From Acidobacteriota bacterium (lineage in GTDB: Bacteria > Acidobacteriota > Vicinamibacteria > Vicinamibacterales > UBA2999): 40,078 bases of DNA. The stretch spans positions 1 through 40,078 of the forward strand of contig JAUYQQ010000018.1 in the NCBI GenBank assembly GCA_030697165.1, in the 5' to 3' direction. A program made the position numbers and the translations under genes. Each line of letters opens with the position of its first letter. Position 1 is the stretch's first letter. A model generated the notes under the pieces. That model had not been told where the DNA came from, made no database searches, and worked only from the letters and a program-made list of their open reading frames with translations. This document shows positions 6,235-15,099 of this stretch, piece by piece.

Positions 6235-7500
6235 ATGAGCAGTCGCCGACCCACCTTCACCCGGCGCGAGTTCACGACGACGCTTGGTGCGCTCGCCCCC
6301 CTGGCAATGAGCGCTCGAGCCAACGCGCAACCCGCGGCGGCTGCGCCGATCGGTCCGCTCAGCCAGGGCGTGCTGCCTCCCGGCATCCGTTCGCGCTTCG
6401 TGGACGGCGTCAACGGCTTGCGCATGCACGTGCTCGAGGCCGGCTACGAAACGCCCGGCCGCCCGGGCATCCTCCTGATCCACGGCTTCCCGGAGCTCGC
6501 TTACAGCTGGCGCAAGATCATGGGCCCGCTGGCAGCCGCCGGCTACCACGTGTTCGCACCCGACATGCGCGGCTACGGACGCACCTCGCCCACGCCGGTG
6601 GACTACGACGCCGACCTGCGGCCGTTCGGCACCATCAACCGGATCAAGGACATGCTGGCGCTGGTGTCGGCGATGGGGCATCGATCGCTCCCCGCGGTGT
6701 TCGGCCACGACATGGGCTCGCCGCTGGCCGGCTGGTGCGCGCTGGCGCGTCCTGATGTCTTCAGGTCGGTGGTGATGATGAGCGCGCCGTTTGGGGGCGC
6801 GCCCACCTTGCCGTTCAACACCGCCAACACACCGAGGACGCCGGCGGCAGCGTCCGGGAGCCCCAACGCGATTTACGACGAGCTCGCCAAGCTGTCGCCG
6901 CCACGCAAGCACTACCAGCGTTACTACACGACGCGCGAGGCCAACGCGAACATGTGGCGACCGTCGCAGGGCCTGCTGGCGTTCTTCCGCGCCTACTACC
7001 ACGCGAAAAGCGCCGACTGGAAACAGAACCACCCCCAACCGCTCGCGGCGCGCACCGCCACCGAGTGGGCGAAGCTGCCGCGCTACTACGTGATGGATCT
7101 CGACAAGGGCATGGCCGAACAGGTGGCGATCGACATGCCGGCGCCGGCCGAGATTGCCGCTAACCAGTGGCTGCCCGATGCCGAGCTTGCGGTCTACGTC
7201 GAAGAGTACGGCCGCACCGGCTTCCAGGGCGGCCTCAACGGCTACCGTGGCGCGCCCGGCGGCGAAGACCTGCAGCTGTTTGCCGGCAAGACGCTCGATG
7301 TGCCGTCGAGCTTCATCAGCGGCAAGCAGGACTGGGGCACCTATCAGAACCCCGGGTCGCTCGAGCGGCTCGAGAAGCAGATCACGACCCAGTACCGCGG
7401 CACGCACTTGATCGATGGCGCCGGACACTGGGTCCAGCAGGAACAGCCGGCGCCGCTCACGGCCTTGTTGCTTGAATTTCTGAAGAAGGAGACTCGATGA
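6235..7500 (+). CDS. Exported alpha/beta hydrolase, epoxide-hydrolase-like
   Basis: 421 residues with a Tat-like signal (TRREFTTTLGALAPLAMS). The alpha/beta hydrolase core shows HGFPE (83-87) for the oxyanion hole, nucleophile D159 in GHDMGS, a lid domain at roughly 195-330, an acid candidate D366 in GKQDWG, and H398 in GAGHW. An aspartate nucleophile followed by MG is typical of epoxide hydrolases and haloalkane dehalogenases rather than esterases. GGAGG lies 4 nt before ATG, with TATAGT at 6214-6219. The stop overlaps the next start (ATGA), so it is coupled to the serine hydrolase. The substrate is unknown. Confidence 0.85.
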   Translation: MSSRRPTFTRREFTTTLGALAPLAMSARANAQPAAAAPIGPLSQGVLPPGIRSRFVDGVNGLRMHVLEAGYETPGRPGILLIHGFPELAYSWRKIMGPLAAAGYHVFAPDMRGYGRTSPTPVDYDADLRPFGTINRIKDMLALVSAMGHRSLPAVFGHDMGSPLAGWCALARPDVFRSVVMMSAPFGGAPTLPFNTANTPRTPAAASGSPNAIYDELAKLSPPRKHYQRYYTTREANANMWRPSQGLLAFFRAYYHAKSADWKQNHPQPLAARTATEWAKLPRYYVMDLDKGMAEQVAIDMPAPAEIAANQWLPDAELAVYVEEYGRTGFQGGLNGYRGAPGGEDLQLFAGKTLDVPSSFISGKQDWGTYQNPGSLERLEKQITTQYRGTHLIDGAGHWVQQEQPAPLTALLLEFLKKETR

Positions 7501-8795
7501 AGGCAACGCGATCGGCATTTCGCGCGCTCGTCCTGGTAGCCCTGGCCGGCTACGCCGTCACTGCCCAGCAGGCCGCGCCAGCGCCGGCCGTATCGACACC
7601 CGCATCGGTCGGCATCTCCGGCGAACGCCTCAATCGGCTCCATGCCGGGATGCAGGGCTTCGTCGATCGCAAGGAAGCCGGCGGGATCGTGACGCTGATC
7701 GCCCGCGACGGCAAGGTCGTCGACGTCACCGCAGTCGGCTTCCAGGATGTAGCTGGCAAGACGCCCATGCGCACCGACACGCTGTTCCGCATTGCCTCGA
7801 TGACCAAGCCGGTGACCAGCGTCGCCGTGATGATGCTGTACGAAGAGGGCAAGCTGCTGCTCACCGATCCGGTGTCGAAGTTCATCCCGGCCTTCAAGAG
7901 CTCGCGCGTGCTCGAGGGCGCAGCCGAGGCGCCGGTCGCGGCGCGGCGTGGCATCAACCTGCGCGACCTGCTGACCCACCGCTCCGGCATCACTTATGGG
8001 TTCATCAACAATGGACCCGTCGGCGGCGGCTACCGACAGAACGGCGTCACCGATGGCCTGACCGTGACCAACATGACGCTGGCCGAAGCCATCGACAAGC
8101 TGGCCGCCGAACCGCTGATCGCGCAGCCAGGCGCGGCGTGGAACTACAGCCTCGCCACCGACGTGCTGGGACGTGTCGTCGAAGTGGCGTCGGGCATGCC
8201 GTTCCAGGTGTTCATGCGCGAGCGCATTTTCAAGCCGCTGCGCATGACCGACACCGACTTCATCGTGCCTGAAGCGAAGTGGTCGCGCCTTGCCACCGCG
8301 TATGCGCCCGACGGCGCCGGCGGCATCAGGCCCATGACCGATCCCGAATCGTTCGGCAATTTGACGATGTCGCCAAACGCTTCGTACAAGGACGGGAAGA
8401 CCTATTACTCCGGCGGCGCGGGCCTGGTTTCAACCGCACGCGACTACGCGAAGTTCGGGCAGATGCTGCTGAACGGCGGCACGCTCGACGGCGCGCGGTT
8501 GCTCGGCCCCAAGACCATTGAGTTGATGACGGCCAGCCACACCGCGGACCTGCCCGGCTCGGGTCTGATCGGCGGTGGTGCCCAATTCGGTCTCGGCTTC
8601 CGCGTCGTCACCGACCTGGGCGCATCGCAGATGCTCGGCTCGAACGGCGTCTATGGGTGGAGCGGCATCTACGGCACGAACTTCTGGGTGGATCCCAAGG
8701 AGCGGCTGGTGGCCATCGTGATGGTGCAGCGCTATCCCGGATCGCCGGTCGCGGCGTCGTTTACGCCGCTGGTGTACCAGGCGCTGGTCAGATGA
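7497..8795 (+). CDS. Exported serine hydrolase, class C beta-lactamase family
   Basis: 432 residues beginning MKATRSAFRALVLVALAGYAV, a signal peptide ending near AQQA. The beta-lactamase/penicillin-binding fold is marked by S101-x-x-K104 (SMTKP) and Y217 in NYSLATD, with DLLTHRSGI in between. Family members include esterases, D-aminopeptidases and peptidoglycan enzymes; resistance to antibiotics should not be assumed. Its ATG overlaps the stop of the preceding hydrolase, so both are made from one message. An 87-nt gap separates it from the cupin gene. Confidence 0.88.
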   Translation: MKATRSAFRALVLVALAGYAVTAQQAAPAPAVSTPASVGISGERLNRLHAGMQGFVDRKEAGGIVTLIARDGKVVDVTAVGFQDVAGKTPMRTDTLFRIASMTKPVTSVAVMMLYEEGKLLLTDPVSKFIPAFKSSRVLEGAAEAPVAARRGINLRDLLTHRSGITYGFINNGPVGGGYRQNGVTDGLTVTNMTLAEAIDKLAAEPLIAQPGAAWNYSLATDVLGRVVEVASGMPFQVFMRERIFKPLRMTDTDFIVPEAKWSRLATAYAPDGAGGIRPMTDPESFGNLTMSPNASYKDGKTYYSGGAGLVSTARDYAKFGQMLLNGGTLDGARLLGPKTIELMTASHTADLPGSGLIGGGAQFGLGFRVVTDLGASQMLGSNGVYGWSGIYGTNFWVDPKERLVAIVMVQRYPGSPVAASFTPLVYQALVR

Positions 8796-8882
8796 GCGTC
8801 AAGTCTGGGGGTGGTGTGGGTGGCCACGCTGCTGGGAACGTAGAGTACGAGATACCCTGATTCGAAGAAGGAGAACCTGGCC

Positions 8883-9470
8883 ATGACGAAGTTGCTTGTC
8901 ACAATCGGCGCCTTCAGCGCCACCCTGGTGGCGTTCGCACAGCCCATCGCCGAATCAACCTGCAAGGCGTGCCCGGCCTACTACATCGCGAACAGCGAGA
9001 TCGAGGCCTACACGAAACGGGCGGTGGCGAAGAAGCTGACCGATCAGCAGGTCCGCTCGGTCGACGTCGGCAAGAGCGGCGTGGCGGTAGGCCTGGTGCA
9101 CCGGCCGAAGATGGACGCGCCGGCGCCAAACAGTGTCGCCGAACACAACCAGGTCAGCGAGGTCTACCACATCATCTCGGGGTCGGCGACGCTGGTCACC
9201 GGCCCGTTCCTCGTGGGCGCGCTGAAGCGGCCGGCCACGAACGAGAATGTCCGGATGTTGAACGGCCCTGGCAGCAACGCCGCGTCGATTCAGGACGGGG
9301 TGACGCATCAACTCAAGGCCGGTGATGTAATCGTGATCCCGGCGGGCACGGGCCACTGGTTCACGAAAATCGACAGCGACATCACCTACCTGATGATTCG
9401 GATCGACCCCGACAAGGTGGTTCCGCTCAAGGACGAAGCGGCGTCGAAGGCGTACCTGGCGACGCCATGA
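8883..9470 (+). CDS. Exported cupin protein
   Basis: 195 residues with signal peptide MTKLLVTIGAFSATLVAFAQ and an AAGGAG ribosome binding site. Cupin motif 1 includes H88, E93 and H96 (AEHNQVSEVYHIISG), and motif 2 is GDVIVIPAGTGHWF with H158, so a metal site is likely. The role is unknown; small exported cupins may be isomerases, dioxygenases or binding proteins. Its stop overlaps the start of the PQQ dehydrogenase gene (ATGA), which makes a shared role in an oxidation pathway plausible but unproven. Confidence 0.85.
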   Translation: MTKLLVTIGAFSATLVAFAQPIAESTCKACPAYYIANSEIEAYTKRAVAKKLTDQQVRSVDVGKSGVAVGLVHRPKMDAPAPNSVAEHNQVSEVYHIISGSATLVTGPFLVGALKRPATNENVRMLNGPGSNAASIQDGVTHQLKAGDVIVIPAGTGHWFTKIDSDITYLMIRIDPDKVVPLKDEAASKAYLATP

Positions 9471-11506
9471 TGCGCCCGACGGCCGCTCTCATCGTTGCCG
9501 CCGGGCTTGCGGCGGCGGGCCCTGTGCTTCTGGCACAAACCGCCGCGGAGCCCGCCGGCGAATGGCGTTACATCGGCGGCGACGCTCATCACACTCGCTA
9601 TTCGGCGCTGGATCAGATCACCGCCGCCAATTTCGAGAAGCTCGAGGTTGCCTGGACCTGGCGGGGCGACAACTTCGGTCCGCAGGTCGATCACCTCTTC
9701 CGCTCCACGCCCCTCTACGTCGACGGCCTGCTCTACACCGTGGCCGGCCAGCGGCGAACGGTGGCCGCGATCGATCCCGGAACGGGCGAAACGCTCTGGG
9801 TCTATCGCGAGCCGCACACGACTCGCTTCGACCGCGGCATGCGGAACAACTACGGCAAGGGAGTCGCCTACGGCGAGATCGACAAACGGCGCGTCATCTA
9901 CTACACATCGCCCGCGTTTTTCCTGCATGCTCTTGACGCCAAGACCGGCCAGCACATCGAGAACTGGGGCACACGCGTGCCCTTGCCGGGTTTTCCGGCC
10001 AGCGGCGTGGTCGACATGCTGCCGGACTTGGTGCGTGATTGGCAACCGTGGGTGACGTCGGGCCTGAAGTACGACCCCGATAAAGGCATCCCGCGGGAAC
10101 TGGGCAACCTGTCGACCTCATCACCGCCCATCGTCGTCAACGGCGTGGTCGTTGTCGGCAACGTGCACGAGCAGGGTTACTACCAGACGCGAATCCAGAA
10201 CATTCCCGGCGACATCCTCGCCTACGACGCAAAGAGCGGCAGGCCCTTGTGGAAGTTCCACGTGATCCCGCGGCCCGGCGAGTTCGGCCACGAGACGTGG
10301 GAGAACGATGCGTGGCAACGTACCGGTGACGTGTCGTCGTGGGCGCCGATGTCGGCCGATCCTGCGCGCGGGCTGGTCTACATTCCCACCAATCCGCCGA
10401 CGATCGATTTTTTCGGCGGGTTTCGCCCCGGCGACAACCTGTTCGGCACGAGCATCCTGGCGCTCGACGTCAAGACCGGCCAGCGCGTTTGGCATTTCCA
10501 GACCGTCCATCACGACATCTGGAATTTCGACAATCCGACCGCGCCGGTCTTGATGGATGTGGTCGTCGATGGACGACGCACGCCGATTCTGGTGCAAACC
10601 ACCAAGCAGGGATTTGCGTACACGTTCAATCGCGCAACCGGCGCGCCAATCTGGCCGATCGTCGAGAGGCCGGTCGCGGCATCCGATCTACCCGGCGAGA
10701 AATTGTCGCCGACGCAGCCGTTTCCGACTCGACCGAAGGCGTTCGAGATCCAGGAGCTGAGCGTTGACAACCTGATCGATTTCACGCCGGAGCTGCGACA
10801 GGAAGCGATGGCGACGATCAAGAACTACAAGACCGGCCCGCTCTTTACGCCGCCGATCCAGGTGGGCCACCCCTCCGGCTTGCGATCGTTTGTGAGCTGC
10901 CCGGCCGGCGCGAGCAACATCAACGGGCCGACCGTGGCCGATCCTGAAACCGGCGTGCTCTTCGTCACCTCCCAGCGGCTGTGCCGGGCCGAGAACGTCG
11001 TGCCGGGCGAGGCGATGGACAAACCGAACGATCCGAAGACCACGGGTCAAACGCTCTCGCGATGGGTCGTGGCCAACCGCGGCGATCTCCGCGGACCAGA
11101 CGGATTGCCGATCTGGAAGCCGCCGTACAGCCGGATCATCGCCATCGACATGGCCACCGGCGAGTTTCTCTGGGAGAAACCCAACGGCGACACGCCGGAG
11201 CACATCAGGAATCATCCGCGGCTGAGGGGCCTGAATATCCCGGCGACCGGCCAGACCACCCATGCGGTGATGATGCCGACCAAGACGCTGCTCCTCACCG
11301 CACCCGGCGGCGATCCGGTAATGTACGCGCTCGACAAACGCACTGGTGAACGGCTCGGCACGGTAAAGCTTCCAGCACCGGGCCAGTACGGAATGATGGG
11401 CTACCTGCATGGCGGCCGACAATACGTCGTGGTGCAGGTGGCCAGCGGCACTCTGCCCGGTTCGCTCGTCGCGCTGCGGTTGCCGGCAAGCGGGCGAGAG
11501 AAGTAA
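9467..11506 (+). CDS. PQQ-dependent dehydrogenase (quinoprotein glucose-dehydrogenase type)
   Basis: 679 residues with an N-terminal signal (ALIVAAGLAAAGPVLLAQ). The eight-bladed quinoprotein propeller is recognised from the opening GEWRYIGGDAHHTRYSALDQI and blade-closing motifs such as YAYDAKSGRPLWKF-like segments and ALDVKTGQRVWHFQ, with a late AIDMATGEFLWE. No CxxCH haem site is present, so electrons would go to a separate carrier. The enzyme oxidises sugars or alcohols in the periplasm using pyrroloquinoline quinone; the true substrate is unknown. It is translationally coupled to the upstream cupin. Confidence 0.9.
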   Translation: MMRPTAALIVAAGLAAAGPVLLAQTAAEPAGEWRYIGGDAHHTRYSALDQITAANFEKLEVAWTWRGDNFGPQVDHLFRSTPLYVDGLLYTVAGQRRTVAAIDPGTGETLWVYREPHTTRFDRGMRNNYGKGVAYGEIDKRRVIYYTSPAFFLHALDAKTGQHIENWGTRVPLPGFPASGVVDMLPDLVRDWQPWVTSGLKYDPDKGIPRELGNLSTSSPPIVVNGVVVVGNVHEQGYYQTRIQNIPGDILAYDAKSGRPLWKFHVIPRPGEFGHETWENDAWQRTGDVSSWAPMSADPARGLVYIPTNPPTIDFFGGFRPGDNLFGTSILALDVKTGQRVWHFQTVHHDIWNFDNPTAPVLMDVVVDGRRTPILVQTTKQGFAYTFNRATGAPIWPIVERPVAASDLPGEKLSPTQPFPTRPKAFEIQELSVDNLIDFTPELRQEAMATIKNYKTGPLFTPPIQVGHPSGLRSFVSCPAGASNINGPTVADPETGVLFVTSQRLCRAENVVPGEAMDKPNDPKTTGQTLSRWVVANRGDLRGPDGLPIWKPPYSRIIAIDMATGEFLWEKPNGDTPEHIRNHPRLRGLNIPATGQTTHAVMMPTKTLLLTAPGGDPVMYALDKRTGERLGTVKLPAPGQYGMMGYLHGGRQYVVVQVASGTLPGSLVALRLPASGREK

Positions 11507-11539
11507 ACGCTGTATGATGCGGCCGAAAAGAGGCGCCCC

Positions 11540-12766
11540 ATGAGCCAACCACACAAGCTGACCGGACTCGCGTTCGCCGCGGTACTCCTCATGCTCGGGA
11601 TCGCGCAGGCGTGGATCGACGGCCTCGACGCGCAAGGCCGTTCCGGCGCCGTGGCGCCGCGCTTCGAAGTGGATCCGTTGTGGCCGAAGCCGCTGCCGAA
11701 TCACTGGGTTCTCGGCAACGTAATCGGCGTCTGGGCGGACGAGCGCGACCAGGTGTGGATTGTGCACCGCGGATCCGACACCCTGGCCAACAACGAAAAG
11801 GGGCTCGACCTGAAGTCCGCGGACTGCTGCGCGGGGGCGCCACCCGTGCTGGCGTTCGACGCGCAGGGCAACCTGGTGCGCTCATGGGGCGGGCCGGGCC
11901 AGGGCTACGATTGGCCCGCGTCCAACCACGGCATCTTCGTCGATCACGTCGGCAACGTCTGGATCGGCGGCAACGGCCCGGGCGACTCGCACATCGTCAA
12001 GTTCACGCAGGATGGCAAGTTCATCGCCCAGTACGGAAAGCCCAACGCCCGCCTGAGCGGCAAGGACGCGAAGGGGCAACCGACGTTCGCGCGCGGCAGT
12101 CTCGATCCGGACAACTTCGGGCGCGTGGCGAAGATCTTCGTGGACCCGAAGGCCAATGAAGCCTACGTGGCAGACGGGTATTTCAACCGTCGCGTCGCCG
12201 TGCTCGATGCCTCGACCGGAAAGATGAAGCGCTTCTGGGGCGCCTACGGCAACAAGCCGGATGACGCGATTGAACTCGGGCCGTACGATCCGGCCGCGCC
12301 GCCCGCCCGGCAATTCCGCAGCCCCGTGCACTGCGCCGACCTCTCGAACGACGGCCTGGTCTACGTCTGCGATCGGGTCAACAACCGCCTGCAGGTGTTC
12401 CGCGCCGACGGGACGTTCGTCAAGGAGGCGTTCTTCGCTAAGAACACCAGGTTGTCGGGCTCGGTCTGGGACGTCGCTTTCTCACGCGATCCGCAGCAGC
12501 GCCACCTGTTCGTCGCTGACGGCATCAACAATCGTGTCTACGTCCTGCAGCGCGACACGCTGGAACTGCTGACCAGTTTCGGCACCGGTGGCCGCCAGCC
12601 GAGCCAGTTCTACGGCGTGCACAGCATCGCCACCGACTCGCAGGGCAACGTCTATACGACGGAAACCTGGGAAGGGAAGCGGCTGCAGCGCTTCGTCAAC
12701 AAGGGGCTCGGGCCGGTGACAACCTTGCACCAAGGCACCGTGTGGCCACGGACCCAGGGCCGCTGA
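11540..12766 (+). CDS. Exported NHL-repeat beta-propeller protein
   Basis: 408 residues. An N-terminal hydrophobic segment (LAFAAVLLMLGIAQAW) is followed by NHL-type blades: HGIFVDHVGNVWIG, a middle FVDPKANEAYVADGY, DRVNNRLQVFRADG, HLFVADGINNRVYVL and SIATDSQGNVYTTE. These six-bladed propellers bind ligands or, in peptidylglycine lyases, act on peptides. The ones found in acidobacterial genomes are mostly uncharacterised. A TATGAT box (11513-11518) and AGAGG precede ATG. It follows the PQQ dehydrogenase by 33 nt. Confidence 0.85.
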   Translation: MSQPHKLTGLAFAAVLLMLGIAQAWIDGLDAQGRSGAVAPRFEVDPLWPKPLPNHWVLGNVIGVWADERDQVWIVHRGSDTLANNEKGLDLKSADCCAGAPPVLAFDAQGNLVRSWGGPGQGYDWPASNHGIFVDHVGNVWIGGNGPGDSHIVKFTQDGKFIAQYGKPNARLSGKDAKGQPTFARGSLDPDNFGRVAKIFVDPKANEAYVADGYFNRRVAVLDASTGKMKRFWGAYGNKPDDAIELGPYDPAAPPARQFRSPVHCADLSNDGLVYVCDRVNNRLQVFRADGTFVKEAFFAKNTRLSGSVWDVAFSRDPQQRHLFVADGINNRVYVLQRDTLELLTSFGTGGRQPSQFYGVHSIATDSQGNVYTTETWEGKRLQRFVNKGLGPVTTLHQGTVWPRTQGR

Positions 12767-12798
12767 GATGAACGTGGCGCCTGTGGTACCGTTCCCAC

Positions 12799-13524
12799 AT
12801 GCGTCGACTTCTCTCGGTCTTCTTGCTGCTGGCGGCGGTTTCGTGCGCAAAGGCCGCACCGGTCACCAGCACGTCAGCACCCCAGCCCCCGAGCGCTCAG
12901 CCACCTGAGGCGGTTCGCTGGGTCCGCAACTCCGCCGAGTACCACGCGGCGCTCTACCAGGTGTACCGGCTCGCGACCACGCGGGTCGAGCAGGCGGTGG
13001 CCAAGCGGCCGGCGGGCAGTTGGGCCGTCATTCTCGACGCCGACGAGACGGTGCTGAACAACTCGCTCTATCAGCTCGAACGCAGCAAGCTGGGGCTGGG
13101 CTTTACACCCGAGAGCTGGAACGCGTGGGTCAAGCGGCGCGAGGCCACGCCGCTGCCGGGCGCGGCGAGTTTCCTGAACCGCGTGCGCGCGCTCGGCGGC
13201 CGCATCGCGATTGTCACCAACCGCCTTGAATCGGAATGCGCCGACACGCGGGCGGTGTTCGACGCGTTCAAGCTCGCGTACGACGCCATGCTGTGCCGTC
13301 CAGACGGCAGCCCGTCGGACAAGAATCCGCGCTTCGCCGCGGTGGCCGAAGGCCGCTCGCCGGCCAGCACCTCGGCGCTCGACATTGTCGCCGTCCTTGG
13401 CGACAACATTCACGACTTCCCCGGCCTGTCGCAGCAGAGCAAGCAGCAGGGCGCGCCCGCGTTCACCGAGTTCGGCGTGCGCTACTTCCTGGTGCCAAAC
13501 CCGATGTACGGGGGTTGGCAGTGA
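12799..13524 (+). CDS. HAD-family acid phosphatase / 5'-nucleotidase (class B/e(P4)-like), probable lipoprotein
   Basis: 241 residues. The start MRRLLSVFLLLAAVSC suggests a lipoprotein signal with C16 as the modified residue. HAD motifs are clear: DADET at 80-84, T140/N141 (IVTNR), K175 in SDKNPRF, and GDNIHDF with D202 and D206. Relatives are periplasmic or outer-membrane acid phosphatases that strip phosphate from nucleotides and other monoesters. The gene ends in an overlap with the next GTG start (GTGA), linking it to the FG-GAP protein. Confidence 0.88.
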   Translation: MRRLLSVFLLLAAVSCAKAAPVTSTSAPQPPSAQPPEAVRWVRNSAEYHAALYQVYRLATTRVEQAVAKRPAGSWAVILDADETVLNNSLYQLERSKLGLGFTPESWNAWVKRREATPLPGAASFLNRVRALGGRIAIVTNRLESECADTRAVFDAFKLAYDAMLCRPDGSPSDKNPRFAAVAEGRSPASTSALDIVAVLGDNIHDFPGLSQQSKQQGAPAFTEFGVRYFLVPNPMYGGWQ

Positions 13525-15044
13525 CGCGATTGGTGCTGCTGCTCACGGTGGCCGGCACGTTCCTGCAAACTTCGTCGAGCCCGCTGTGGATCGACGTGAC
13601 CGGCGACGTCCTCGGTCAAACCAGGTATTGGACCAACAAGGTCGAGATCGCCGATCTCAATGGCGATGGCCGCCCCGACCTGCTGTTTGCGAACGGCGGC
13701 GACTACTCGACGCCGGGCACGCCTGAGCCAAACCAGGTGTTCTTCAACACCGGCCCTGGCCTGCGGTTCCAGGATGTGACGTCACAAGTGCTCGGCGACA
13801 CGCCCGACCTCGCGCGCGTCATCAAGGCACGCGATCTGAACGCCGATGGCTTCGTCGACATCATCGTCGGCGCCACCTACCAGACGCAAAGCCGGCTCTT
13901 CATGGGATCAGGCCAGGGCCGCTTCGCCGAGGTCACGAAGACGCACTTGCCGGCCATGCGGTTGAGCGTCGGCGACCTCGAGCCGGGTGATGTTGACGGC
14001 GATGGCGATCTCGACCTCGTGCTCGCCGATTGGGGGCCCGGCAACAACATGACCAACGACGGCGGCCGCACCCGCCTGTGGCTCAACGACGGCACCGGCC
14101 GCTTCACGGATGCGACCGCGACACGCATGCCCGACATCCGCGTGCGCTTTTCGTGGGATCTCGAGCTGGCCGACGTCGACAACGACGCCGACCTCGACGT
14201 GCTGGTGTCGTGCAAGCGCTGCCCCGGCAGCCACCTGTTTCGTAACGACGGTACCGGCATGTTTACGGACGATGGGCGGGGCGTGCCGCAGTACACGAAC
14301 AATTACGAGTTCGAGCCGATGGACCTTGATGGCGACGGGTGGCTCGACCTGGTGACCATGAACGATGGCGAGATCGTGGGCGGCAACGGCTCGAACCGTC
14401 GCGAGCACGTGTTCCGCAACGACGGCAAGGGCCGCTTCCGCGATGTCACCGAGGCGTGGTGGCCGCTGACCGCCAACGTCGGCGAAGACGACAACATGGT
14501 GGCGTTCCTCGACTACGACTCCGACGGTGACGCGGATTTCGTGGTGGGGTCGCTCAGCGGCCCCGACCGGCTCCTGATCAACGACGGCAAGGGGCAGCTG
14601 TCGGTGAGGCTTGACGTGTTCGGCGGCGATCCCACACCGGGCACGCTCGGCATTGCGCTGGCCGATCTCGATGGCGACGGCCGCATGGACGTCGTGCAGG
14701 CGCAGGGCGAGCATCCCAAGGCGACCGACGAACGCGTGTTCCTCGGCCGAGGCCTGGCGCCGGACACGGCGCCGCCGTCGATCACCATGGTCGGGATGAA
14801 AGAGGCAGCGGGCCGCGCCACGGTCCACGCCCGCGTCCACGATCGCAAGAGCCCGAGCCTGGCCACCGAGTGGAAGAGCGTGACGGTGGAGTGGACCAGT
14901 GCGGCCGGCAAGCAGGAAGCGCCTATGCGTTGGTACGGCGAGTACCTGTGGCGCGCGGATTGGCCGGCGAACGTAGACCGAGCGGCGACCTATCGCGTGT
15001 GCGCCACCGACGCGTCCGGCAACTCCGCGTGCGGGCAGCCGTGA
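13521..15044 (+). CDS. Exported FG-GAP/VCBS-repeat protein
   Basis: 507 residues from GTG 13521, which overlaps the phosphatase stop; a much longer open frame upstream is shadow. A signal peptide (LVLLLTVAGTFLQT) precedes about seven calcium-loop motifs of the DxDxDGxxD kind: DLNGDGRPD, DLNADGFVD, DVDGDGDLD, DVDNDADLD, DLDGDGWLD, DYDSDGDAD and DLDGDGRMD. This is the integrin-alpha-like beta-propeller. It probably has a calcium-stabilised binding or structural role outside the cell. The C-terminal 80 residues look like a separate beta-sandwich. Confidence 0.88.
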   Translation: MTRLVLLLTVAGTFLQTSSSPLWIDVTGDVLGQTRYWTNKVEIADLNGDGRPDLLFANGGDYSTPGTPEPNQVFFNTGPGLRFQDVTSQVLGDTPDLARVIKARDLNADGFVDIIVGATYQTQSRLFMGSGQGRFAEVTKTHLPAMRLSVGDLEPGDVDGDGDLDLVLADWGPGNNMTNDGGRTRLWLNDGTGRFTDATATRMPDIRVRFSWDLELADVDNDADLDVLVSCKRCPGSHLFRNDGTGMFTDDGRGVPQYTNNYEFEPMDLDGDGWLDLVTMNDGEIVGGNGSNRREHVFRNDGKGRFRDVTEAWWPLTANVGEDDNMVAFLDYDSDGDADFVVGSLSGPDRLLINDGKGQLSVRLDVFGGDPTPGTLGIALADLDGDGRMDVVQAQGEHPKATDERVFLGRGLAPDTAPPSITMVGMKEAAGRATVHARVHDRKSPSLATEWKSVTVEWTSAAGKQEAPMRWYGEYLWRADWPANVDRAATYRVCATDASGNSACGQP

Positions 15045-15048
15045 TTTT

Positions 15049-15090
15049 CGACTCCCGACTCCCGACTCCCGACTCCCGACTCCCGACTCC
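15049..15090. repeat. Six perfect CGACTCC heptamers between convergent genes
   Basis: Six uninterrupted copies of the 7-bp unit lie between the stops of the FG-GAP gene and the DUF1501 gene. The same unit occurs inside two coding regions in this window. Confidence 0.9.
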
Positions 15091-15099
15091 CGTCAGGCT

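Noticed and set aside
7497-8795. Antibiotic-resistance beta-lactamase
   Set aside because: The SxxK and YxL motifs only show the broad serine hydrolase family; most such proteins are esterases or peptidases.
12782-12798. Promoter before the acid phosphatase gene
   Set aside because: No convincing -10 hexamer; GGTACC is too weak to call.
13236-13520. Long upstream extension of the FG-GAP frame
   Set aside because: It overlaps the phosphatase completely, is arginine/histidine-rich with no signal, and the GTG at 13521 gives a proper signal peptide.
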